A stretch of 64,000 bases of DNA from CAXXHQ01 sp963665265. GTDB taxonomy: Bacteria; Planctomycetota; Planctomycetia; Pirellulales; Thermoguttaceae. The notes below the pieces were generated by a model that saw only the letters and a program-made list of their open reading frames with translations, did not search any database and had not been told where the DNA came from. The translations under genes and the position numbers were made by a program. Location of the stretch: assembly GCA_963665265.2 (NCBI GenBank), contig CAXXHQ010000001.1, positions 620,001 to 684,000 on the forward strand. The letters are read 5' to 3'. This document shows positions 25,805 through 33,158 of the stretch, piece after piece. The stretch's first letter is position 1. Each line of letters opens with the position of its first letter.

Positions 25805-25877
25805 GCCAGCGGTGGGAATCGAACCCACAACCCCCGCATTACGAATGCGGTGCTCTGCCAATTGAAGCTACGCTGGC
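25805..25877 (-). tRNA. tRNA-Thr (anticodon CGT)
   Basis: A 73-base tRNA on the minus strand with a full 7-bp acceptor stem GCCAGCG/CGCTGGC, D arm, anticodon stem CCGCA/TGCGG with loop TTCGTAA (anticodon CGT, reads ACG), and T arm GTGGG-TTCGATT-CCCAC. CCA is not encoded. A run of T follows on the minus strand. The anticodon arm matches that of E. coli tRNA-Thr(CGU). Confidence 0.96.
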
Positions 25878-26318
25878 GAGGTTCTCTATATTAATTCAAT
25901 TTCCAATTCCTCGCATGCGGTCGCGATCATAAGACGCAACGCACGGATTCGAACTGAAAACCGTATCGCGCAAGTTAAATTCCAGGTCGACCGAGCGACG
26001 GTCGGCCTCAGTCATGCCCGAAGCCCCCCCGAACGCGAATGAAATCTATTATCGGCGTCCAATACCGCCGGGGGATCGGAAATTTTCAAACTCACGCCCG
26101 TTATTGCGTTTGAACATGCAAGTCGACCGCCTCGAATGGCGACACTCCCTGCGCAAACGTCCAGGACCGGGCGAGAAAACATACAATTTACCGCCGAAAA
26201 ATATTTCCCGCAAGTACGGAACTCAAGAAAAAAGCCCCGCTCACAAAAAAACGGCATGCGTATGCAACATGTTGTCAAAGAACGACTTACAATGTTCGCC
26301 GGTTGACAGAACGAGCTC
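25878..26318. other. Non-coding gap
   Basis: About 440 bases between the FliL-like gene and tRNA-Thr. A hairpin GGTCGACCG/CGGTCGGCC lies near 25985-26010. No frame looks coding and no repeat family seen elsewhere in the window is present. Confidence 0.5.
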
Positions 26319-26969
26319 TTAATGAGAGCCGGAAGAATTTTTTTCCGACTTTGAAGATTTTGGAGTCTTATCCAAGTCGCCGTAATCGCCAACCATTTCT
26401 TCCGCTTCCGCCCCCGATAAACTGTGCGGCCGCATCCCTTCCATAGTCATATCCGTGATTACGACCGCTCCGATCGCCTTAAAACCAAATAATTCATTGA
26501 GTTGCGAACGGATCGTATCCTTGAGACCGATGAGCGAAGGATCGCTGAAATCGCCGCCATGCGATTGGCGCAAAATCTGTTCAATCTCTTGTCGAACTCG
26601 ACGCTCGTGGGTTTTCAATACACTCCTCGCCTTTTTCTCATCCGTCCGGAGTAAGGTCACATAAATGGAAAAATCGGCGCTCCGAACGAGGGCATTCCCG
26701 GCGCTAGAGGTCGCAAAATGATATTTTCCTAACGGCAATTCCGTCGCCGGCTCGGCCTCCGCTTGCGGCGCGCCGTTATGCGTTTCTATCCAAGCGAACA
26801 ACGCTCCGTGGAAAGCAACCAGCAAAACAAAAAAAGCCACGACCGTCGAAAGATTAAAGCTAATCCGCTTTTTCACCTGCGGAGCCGCTACTTCGGCAAC
26901 CTCGGGATGATGCGACGACTCGGGATGGCCAGTCGCTTTCGCTTCCGTTTTTTTTATTTCGGCGGACAT
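26319..26969 (-). CDS. FliL-like single-pass membrane protein
   Basis: A 216-residue protein. A charged 33-residue cytoplasmic start is followed by one hydrophobic helix (about 38-61) and a periplasmic domain that reads like FliL: FSIYVTLLRTDEKKARSVL, a helix HERRVRQEIEQILRQ, then LIGLKDTIRSQLNELFGFKAIGAVVITDMTMEG. FliL proteins sit in the flagellar basal body near the stator. No other flagellar gene is in the window, so this may be a stand-alone FliL-like protein with a different partner. The tail is Ser/Lys-rich. The start is supported by AGGGGTG upstream. Confidence 0.7.
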   Translation of the reverse strand: MSAEIKKTEAKATGHPESSHHPEVAEVAAPQVKKRISFNLSTVVAFFVLLVAFHGALFAWIETHNGAPQAEAEPATELPLGKYHFATSSAGNALVRSADFSIYVTLLRTDEKKARSVLKTHERRVRQEIEQILRQSHGGDFSDPSLIGLKDTIRSQLNELFGFKAIGAVVITDMTMEGMRPHSLSGAEAEEMVGDYGDLDKTPKSSKSEKNSSGSH

Positions 26970-27138
26970 AAAACACCCCTAACCCACTCCCCCCCTTAAG
27001 TAAAGGCGAAATTCGCCTGAGGGGTCCAAGCAAGTCTAGCTTTTTCATGGCAGAGCGGCCAAAGAATCGGCGAAACGCCGTAAAGCCAACAGGCGAAAAG
27101 AGTAACAACGCGGATTTAACGGCCTCAAGAAATAAAAT

Positions 27139-27224
27139 AAGGGCCTCTGGCGAGCCACATCCCACTGTGGCGGCTGGACAGTAAGGGCAAGGTAACTGTC
27201 CAGTTCATGCCGTCAGAGGCCCTT
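27139..27224. repeat. Branched palindrome (three-way junction), possible structured RNA
   Basis: An outer stem of 14 pairs with one mismatch (27139-27152 with 27211-27224, AAGGGCCTCTGGCG against CGTCAGAGGCCCTT) encloses two perfect hairpins: GCCACA/TGTGGC at 27154-27171 and CTGGACAGT/ACTGTCCAG at 27174-27203. On the plus strand GGCCC at the 3' arm can instead pair with GGGCC at 27226-27230. On the minus strand the outer stem is followed by TTATTTTATTT. Another hairpin, GTGCGAC/GTCGCAC, is at about 27244-27261. Confidence 0.6.
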
Positions 27225-27655
27225 CGGGCCAGTCTAAGTTTGGGTGCGACTTGCGTCGCACGGTTTATTTATAGATGCGAACGGCATGCCAATTATTTAG
27301 AATCCCCCAACAATCCGCAAATCAAACCGTAATACCCTGCAAAACAAGGAGATGGAATTTTTCCTTGACTTTTTTCCTGTCGTTCCCCAAATCGGAACCA
27401 GTGCAAATTGGTGTATGATTTTGCAACAGTGTGCATAATAATACAGTGCAATTCGGCGATTCCTTCCCGAGGCGATGCCCGCTTGCCCGTCGCTTTGCTC
27501 TCGAAAAGTCGATGGCTTGGTTTCCTAAATTCACACGACTAGGCGAGCGAAGAGGGCGATGGTATATCAATGGACGGCGCGGAAAACTTGCCGTCGCTCG
27601 TCGATACTTGAATGCCCTGACGCCGCATAACCGAAATCATAGGACAAATTTGCCC

Positions 27656-28483
27656 GTGCCCGAAAATCCTGCCCAAGTTGGACCTTATCTCTGCGGTCGC
27701 GGCCAAAAGCTGCTCCTCATCGCTGGCCCTTGCGTGATGGAAACAGAAACCCTCACGTTGGAGATCGCCCATCGTCTGAGTGAGATCGCCGCGAAGCTTG
27801 ACGTTAGCTTGGTTTTCAAGGCCTCGTTCGACAAGGCGAATCGAACGAGCGCATCGGCCTACCGGGGCCCCGGTTTGGACGACGGCCTAGCGATTCTCGC
27901 TCGCGTCAAAGCCGAGACGGGGCTGCCCGTGACGACCGACGTCCACGAATCTTGCCAAACCGAGGCGGTCGGACGAGTCTGCGATTTAGTCCAGATTCCC
28001 GCGTTCCTGGCCCGGCAAACGGATCTGCTTACGGCCGCCGCCGCCACGGGCCGCGCCGTTCATGTGAAAAAAGGGCAGTTCCTTGCTCCGTGGGACATGA
28101 AAAACGTCGTCGGCAAATTAGAGTCTGGAGGTTGTCGAAACATCTTGCTCGGCGAACGAGGCACGTTCTTCGGCTACGGTCGTTTAGTCAACGACATGCG
28201 TTCCATACCGCAGATGCAAGCGCTCGGCGCGCCGGTCGTCTTCGACGCCACTCATAGCGTTCAAGAGCCTGGCGGATTGGGAACCGCGACAGGAGGGAAC
28301 CGCGAGATGGTCGAACCTCTCGCTCGCGCCGCCGTCGCCGCGGGCGCCGACGCGTTGTTCTTCGAGACGCATCCGAATCCTGATCAATCGCCGAGCGACG
28401 GTCCGAACATGGTTCCCCTCTCCGAATTCGCCGGTTTGCTAGAACGTTTGTTGGTCATTCGTCGCGCAATCGAGAGTCTTTGA
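27656..28483 (+). CDS. kdsA: 3-deoxy-8-phosphooctulonate synthase (KDO-8-P synthase)
   Basis: A 275-residue enzyme that joins phosphoenolpyruvate and arabinose 5-phosphate, the first committed step to KDO of lipopolysaccharide. Seen are IAGPCVMETE, FKASFDKANRTS, YRGPGLDDGL, TTDVHE, QIPAFLARQTDLL, VKKGQF, LGERGTFFGYG and the closing FFETHPNPDQSPSDGPN. A Cys in IAGPCV fits either the metal-dependent or metal-independent class. The frame is open back to 27431, but the family begins close to the GTG at 27656, preceded by AGGA 11 bases upstream; no ATG gives a better start. The presence of KdsA implies a Gram-negative outer membrane. A lipoprotein gene follows after 18 bases and is likely co-transcribed. 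Confidence 0.92.
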   Translation: MPENPAQVGPYLCGRGQKLLLIAGPCVMETETLTLEIAHRLSEIAAKLDVSLVFKASFDKANRTSASAYRGPGLDDGLAILARVKAETGLPVTTDVHESCQTEAVGRVCDLVQIPAFLARQTDLLTAAAATGRAVHVKKGQFLAPWDMKNVVGKLESGGCRNILLGERGTFFGYGRLVNDMRSIPQMQALGAPVVFDATHSVQEPGGLGTATGGNREMVEPLARAAVAAGADALFFETHPNPDQSPSDGPNMVPLSEFAGLLERLLVIRRAIESL

Positions 28484-28501
28484 AAAGAGAAAGCCTTCAA
28501 A

Positions 28502-30319
28502 ATGCAATATATGTCGCACGAACGTTCCGCAAAAAACGATCAACGCGGTATTTTCACGGCGGCGCTTCAACGGTTCGCCTTGTGCGTCGCAACCGTTTCG
28601 GCTTCCTTTTTTATCGCCGGTTGCGGAGAGAACGCGACGACGCACGTCGTCGATGAAGGCGAACAATCCGTTCGCATGAGCGCGAAGGCGCGCGACGAAT
28701 ACCTCAACTACGCGATCGAGAATCTCAACCGACTCGAGGAATTCTACACGCAAAACGTGGACGTCGAGCGTTTCACCGATCCCGACCTCGCCTCCGCGCA
28801 GAAAAGCTCCGGATCCGACGATACTCTCGCCGCCGCTTGGGCCGACCCCGAAATGCTTCGGCAAATCGTCGATCGTTTGAACCAATGGATTCGCGATCAG
28901 ACGGGCGTCGCCTCTTGGAAGCCCGATCCGATGATCGAAGAGCTCGCGGACCAATACAAGAAACTTCCGCAGATGGATCGCCTCGACGAGTTGAAGTTCG
29001 GCAAGTTCGACGGTTTCGCGTTGCAAGAGGCGGCGATCGCTCGCGATTTATCGCAATGGATTCGCGGCGATTCGGCTGACGAACTGGATCGCGCCTCGCA
29101 CATATTCGATTGGATCGTCCGCAACGTGCAGCTCATCCCGGACGCGGCGGATCAAATTCCGCAATTTCCGTGGGAGACGCTCGTTCTCGGTCGCGGCACG
29201 GCCGAGGATCGCATCTGGGCGTTTATTACGCTCGCCCGACAACAAGGCGTCGACGCCGCCGTTCTCCGTTGGAAGGCGGAAGAAACGGGCGAAAAGAAAC
29301 GCGGCGAGTATTGGCTGATCGGCGTGCTCCGCGAGGATAAAATATACGTTTTCGATCCGCGTCTGGGTTTGCCGATCCCGGCGCCGAACGGCGTTCGCGC
29401 CGCCAAAGAGGGCGGCTTGACGATCGCTCCCGCTTCGGTCGATCAACTTGCCGGCGACGATTCGCTCCTGCGAAAGCTTGACTCCGCAAAGCCCTATCCC
29501 TTGCGCGCCGCCGATTTAAAAAAATTCGACGTGCTTATCGAAGCCTCGCCGGTTCTACTCAGTAAACGCATGGCGAGTCTTGAACCGCGATTCACGGGCA
29601 ATCGAAAATTGATTTTAACGGCCGCTCCGTCCTCCGAAAAAGAACGTTGGAAAGCCTGCAAAGCCGTCGATTCGGCAGTTCTATGGTCGCATCCGTTCGC
29701 GACGATCGTCCGTCGTTCAGCCCTTTCGGCCGACGAGCTCGGCTCGCTCCGCATCCAGTTTCGCGAATTTTTCACGATGCCCGAAGCTCCCCTGATGCGC
29801 GGACGTCTTTTGCATCTGAAAGGGAAGTTGGCCGGCGAACTCAGCGCCACGCAGTATTATCAAGCTGCTCGAGTCTCGCGCGAACAAATGAACGAATATC
29901 TCGGGTACAAGGCAAGCGTCGCGCAAAAGCAAATAGAAACCCAAGCGGTGCAAATGCCCGAGGGGCAACGCGCCCAATGGATCGCCGGCACGCAACAGCG
30001 AGTTTCAACCGGCTTGCAATATGAAGCGGAAATGATCGAACGCGGCAAAGAAGACGCCAGCTACTGGCTCGGCGCCGTCATGTACGAGCGCCAAAAGTAC
30101 GACGCCGCCGTCGATTACCTGTACCACCGCACCTTGGAAACGCACTTGCAGACGATTTGGCAAAGCGGCGCGAAATACAACCTCGGTCGATCCGAAGAAA
30201 TGCGGGGCGACGTCGATCGCGCCGCGACTTTCTACGAATCGGACGCCCAAGCGCCAGACGCCGACGGAAGAACCCTCCGCGCAAAGTGGCTGAAAGACGT
30301 CGGCGTTAAAAAGCAGTAG
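28502..30319 (+). CDS. Lipoprotein with transglutaminase-like and helical repeat regions
   Basis: A 605-residue protein. A long N-terminal region ends in the lipobox I-A-G-C with Cys41 as the lipidated residue. Residues about 185-300 (ASHIFDWIVRNVQLIP, LVLGRGTAEDRIWAFITLARQQGVDA, then YWLIGVL and YVFDPRLGLPIP) follow the order of a transglutaminase-like fold. The spot where the catalytic Cys is expected reads GTAEDR, so it is probably not active as a protease or transglutaminase. The C-terminal third is helical with TPR-like spacing and ends in AKWLKDVGVKKQ. Such proteins are known in planctomycetes without a function. It lies 18 bases after kdsA, so an envelope role is plausible but not shown. 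Confidence 0.72.
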   Translation: MQYMSHERSAKNDQRGIFTAALQRFALCVATVSASFFIAGCGENATTHVVDEGEQSVRMSAKARDEYLNYAIENLNRLEEFYTQNVDVERFTDPDLASAQKSSGSDDTLAAAWADPEMLRQIVDRLNQWIRDQTGVASWKPDPMIEELADQYKKLPQMDRLDELKFGKFDGFALQEAAIARDLSQWIRGDSADELDRASHIFDWIVRNVQLIPDAADQIPQFPWETLVLGRGTAEDRIWAFITLARQQGVDAAVLRWKAEETGEKKRGEYWLIGVLREDKIYVFDPRLGLPIPAPNGVRAAKEGGLTIAPASVDQLAGDDSLLRKLDSAKPYPLRAADLKKFDVLIEASPVLLSKRMASLEPRFTGNRKLILTAAPSSEKERWKACKAVDSAVLWSHPFATIVRRSALSADELGSLRIQFREFFTMPEAPLMRGRLLHLKGKLAGELSATQYYQAARVSREQMNEYLGYKASVAQKQIETQAVQMPEGQRAQWIAGTQQRVSTGLQYEAEMIERGKEDASYWLGAVMYERQKYDAAVDYLYHRTLETHLQTIWQSGAKYNLGRSEEMRGDVDRAATFYESDAQAPDADGRTLRAKWLKDVGVKKQ

Positions 30320-30370
30320 GGCGATCCGTCGAACGCGTGCACGAAAACACAACTTCTAACGCGAAGAACT

Positions 30371-31017
30371 TTAGACAGGATTTACAGGATTAACAGAATT
30401 GGTTTTTCTGCGAGTTCTTCCGTTTTCCCACTATTGCATCCAGAAAAACCAACGACCGCTCCTCGATTAAACCGACTCGCCCGCCTCCTCTAAAAACTTC
30501 CAAAATACATGCGGGATTTAGAGCTCGGCAAAATGGGGAATTCCCTTTCATGCATGGAGCGAAACGGCGGTATGGATATCGACGATCTCACGAAAGTCGT
30601 GATAGGTTGCGCATACGATGTCCACAATGCTCTGGGGGCCGGTTTTTTGAGAAAGTCTACGAAAACGCTCTTTGCGTCGAGCTAGATGATCGAAAGATAC
30701 CCTTCAAGCAACAAACCTCGATTCCCGTTCACTACCGGAATCGGATTGTCGGCGAATATTTCGCGGATATACTGGTCGCCGAACGATTGATCGTCGAACT
30801 CAAAGCCGTCCGCGTCATCGCCCCAGAACATGAAGTTCAGCTCGTAAACTATCTCCAGGCGACCGGCATCGACGTCGGGCTTCTCATCAACTTCGGTTCG
30901 TCGGTCAATGTAAAACGAAAGTACCGAGAATACGCCGAAAAGCAGACCGGTTGAACTTGATAAAAATTCGACTTAAAAGCAGTCCAATCTTGTTCATCTT
31001 ATAAATCCTGTCTAAAT
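30371..31017. repeat. Cassette: GxxExxY gene between imperfect terminal inverted repeats
   Basis: TTTAGACAGGATTTACAGG begins at about 30371. Its inverted counterpart, read on the minus strand as TTTAGACAGGATTTATAAG, ends at about 31017. The arms are about 30 bases and agree at most positions. A third, solo copy lies at about 51598-51628. The enclosed 650 bases hold only the GxxExxY gene. Confidence 0.6.
30572..30954 (+). pseudogene. GxxExxY family protein, frame broken at a T-TTT-TTG site
   Basis: The family pattern is split over two frames. In the first frame (from ATG at 30572, or ATG at 30554) MDIDDLTKVVIGCAYDVHN ALGAGFL is read and then stops at 30685. In the -1 frame the family continues with EKVYENALCVEL, PFKQQTSIPVHYRN, GEYFADILVAERLIVELKAV, and LVNYLQATGIDVGLLINFGS to the stop at 30954. 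The switch falls on six T at 30643-30648 followed by G, a canonical slippery heptamer in the right phase; a -1 slip there gives GFLEKVYENAL, the exact family sequence. Either one T has been lost (mutation or base-calling error) or the gene uses programmed frameshifting. GxxExxY proteins are small putative nucleases of unknown role, often between dispersed repeats. Confidence 0.8.
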
Positions 31018-31036
31018 CAGCCTGCCGCTAAACGCG

Positions 31037-31075
31037 AAGAGCGGAAGACGAACGCATTCGTCTCCCGCTCTTTTT
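31037..31075 (+). terminator. Intrinsic terminator
   Basis: Stem AAGAGCGG/CCGCTCTT with an inner AGACGAA/TTCGTCT (31037-31072) followed on the plus strand by TTTTTCATTT. It can end transcripts of the kdsA operon and the GxxExxY cassette and protects the convergent PEP-CTERM gene. Confidence 0.75.
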
Positions 31076-31100
31076 CATTTGCTGGGAATATCCGCGACGC

Positions 31101-31913
31101 TTATCGAACGCGGCGACGCACGAAGAGCAAGCCGGCCGCTCCGCAGCAAAGGAGAGCGATCGAGCTCGGCTCGGGCACGGCGACCGCTTCGGCCGTCATC
31201 GCCACGGTTCCGGCGTAGAAATCCATGCCGGGAGTCGTATCCGTCGCGACGTAGTAGGTCAACTCGCCTTGCACCATGAACTTGCCGGTGAGGACGTAAC
31301 CGGTTTCCGAGTGGAGCGAAAACGAGTCGTCGACGAACGTGGGGTTGTACCAGTGATAGATTGCGTCGCTGTCGAGCTCGGCGGTGAAGTTCACCGTGTA
31401 GCTGACGCCCGGATTGGCCGAAACGAGGCTCACGCTGGCCGTACCGGCGTAACCGCGGAGAGGACTGTTGATGACCACGTTCGTGGCGGTGGTCGGTCCG
31501 TAGGCGCCGGACTTGTAATCGTCGATGGCCCACAGCGCCGTTCCCGCCGCCGAACGACCGGACACGGCGTTGTTCGTGTTGTCATAGACAGTGAGCGTGG
31601 GAAGCGTGACGGTAGAGGTTGCGGCGGGAATGATAAAGTCGAGCCCGAATTGGCCGTAGGTCGAGTCGGTGCTTTTGTCGCCGAACACGTCTTTCAAGAT
31701 GGCGGAAGAGAACTTGACCGCCGCGCCGTTGACCGCCGTCGTGCTGTTGGCGAACTGAGCGCGATAATAGGCTTGATTCGTCGGAATCTCCGTCGAATTG
31801 TTGTAATAGACGCCGACGCCGCCGGAGACGGTCGCGAACGGAAGCCAAACGGAAGCTTGCGCGAAGCAAGGGACGAAAGCGATTGCAAGTAAAATTAAAA
31901 AGCTCTTCTTCAT
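31101..31913 (-). CDS. Small PEP-CTERM sorting domain protein
   Basis: A 270-residue exported protein. The ATG at 31913 follows GGGAGA and opens a clear signal peptide (MKKSFLILLAIAFVPCFAQA). The mature part is Ser/Thr/Val-rich beta structure without cysteines, of a kind common in planctomycete and verrucomicrobial PEP-CTERM proteins, and no enzyme motif is visible. The C-terminus is VPEPSSIALLCCGAAGLLF followed by VRRRVR, a complete PEP-CTERM tripartite signal for exosortase sorting. It is unrelated in sequence to the two giant PEP-CTERM proteins at 16-22 kb except for this tail. The upstream gap to 32215 has no gene. Confidence 0.88.
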   Translation of the reverse strand: MKKSFLILLAIAFVPCFAQASVWLPFATVSGGVGVYYNNSTEIPTNQAYYRAQFANSTTAVNGAAVKFSSAILKDVFGDKSTDSTYGQFGLDFIIPAATSTVTLPTLTVYDNTNNAVSGRSAAGTALWAIDDYKSGAYGPTTATNVVINSPLRGYAGTASVSLVSANPGVSYTVNFTAELDSDAIYHWYNPTFVDDSFSLHSETGYVLTGKFMVQGELTYYVATDTTPGMDFYAGTVAMTAEAVAVPEPSSIALLCCGAAGLLFVRRRVR

Positions 31914-32215
31914 TTGTCGTTCTCCCAAGAAATCCAATTGAGTATGTCCGATCGCCGACGAATTCCCCCTGGCGGCGAAACGATCGAAACGGATAGACGC
32001 AGCGCGAAGATGGACGAACCAAGCGGCGGATTGCGAGAAACTAGCTCAATCGCAATTGCGGTTCGTCGCGTCGCTGCCTCAATGGAAAGAAACCAAGATA
32101 GCCGAATAAATTTCGGCGTCGTTTAGGATTGCGTTCTATTCTAGCAAGCCGAGCAAGATGAGGCAACTTTTCGGCCGTCGCAGGAACAATCCACAGAGGG
32201 GGAAAGGTTCGTAAC

Positions 32216-33121
32216 TTATTTCGCCACGCCCTTTTTCGCCGTCGCGTCTTTTATTTCGGCCGGCCATTCAAAACGCGGCGACTTTGCGAAATCGTACCCG
32301 TCCAGATGCCGGCGCTCGGCGGCCGACCGATCGGGCGGACGCTTGTATCGCCATCGCACGTCCCCCAGCGTTCGTTCGATGAGCGCGGCCAAGTCGGGAT
32401 CGTATTCCTTCAATTTTTCGCGAGTATCGACGCCGTTGTGGATCGCGTCCTTGGGCCGATTCGTGTTGAACCACGATTGGATTCCCTCGGCCCAATACTC
32501 ATGATGATTTTCGGCGGCGTAGGTGTTTTTCCAAAGCCCCTTCTCCAAAGCGCGGCGGTAGGTTTTCTCGAGCGTCGCGTCGAAATCCTTATCGAGCGAA
32601 GTCATGCCCGGATCGTGAATCGTGTGGCCAAACTCATGCACGAAGATGCTTTCGGTCGGATACGGATCGCCGGGAAAGCAGAGCAGATTCTCCTCGGCTC
32701 CGGACGAAGGCAACATCACGCCGGACTCGTTCTTGCCGGCGCCCATGCCGCGCGCGCGGCGATCCCAAAATCGATCCGGCGTCTTCATAAAAGAGTGCTC
32801 AGGCAACGTCGTCTGAAACTCATCGCGGGCCATGATCGAAACATGCACCCCCTGCTCCGCCAACGCCTTGATCACGTCGCGACGATTTACCAGCATTTGA
32901 TCGACTAAGAAGGCCGCTTCTTTCAACGCGTAATCGCTCGTTCGCTCCGAAGCGACGATCGGCAGCCCGTCGAGCATGACGCATTTTTTATAAAACGGAT
33001 CGAGTTTCAACGCCGGCGGAGGCGTCGCCACATCATAGTTTGGCGCAGCGGTCTCGGCGGCCGCGGCAAATCGGGCCGCGACGCACAAGACGACCACGGC
33101 GATCGGACGAAGAGGCCGCAT
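32216..33121 (-). CDS. Exported zinc metallopeptidase-like protein
   Basis: A 301-residue protein with an N-terminal signal peptide (hydrophobic residues 8-22, then AAAETA). A zinc-binding H162-E-F-G-H166 lies in FVHEFGHTIHD, preceded by SIF as usual for gluzincin strands, and ENHHEYWAEGIQSWF (about 204-218) supplies an acidic third ligand, most likely E208 or E212. The layout resembles the anthrax-lethal-factor-like clan of secreted peptidases. Cleavage target is unknown. It precedes, by 37 bases after its neighbour's end in transcription order, the GH127 gene on the same strand, so a joint role in degrading glycoprotein-like polymers is possible but only inferred from position. Confidence 0.75.
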   Translation of the reverse strand: MRPLRPIAVVVLCVAARFAAAAETAAPNYDVATPPPALKLDPFYKKCVMLDGLPIVASERTSDYALKEAAFLVDQMLVNRRDVIKALAEQGVHVSIMARDEFQTTLPEHSFMKTPDRFWDRRARGMGAGKNESGVMLPSSGAEENLLCFPGDPYPTESIFVHEFGHTIHDPGMTSLDKDFDATLEKTYRRALEKGLWKNTYAAENHHEYWAEGIQSWFNTNRPKDAIHNGVDTREKLKEYDPDLAALIERTLGDVRWRYKRPPDRSAAERRHLDGYDFAKSPRFEWPAEIKDATAKKGVAK

Positions 33122-33158
33122 GACGGTTCACCTTGGGAAAAATTGCGAAGCGAGGTTT

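Noticed and set aside
25935..25965. tRNA-like T arm (TTCGAATCC on the minus strand)
   Set aside because: The bases around the loop do not form a T stem and no acceptor or anticodon arm is found nearby.
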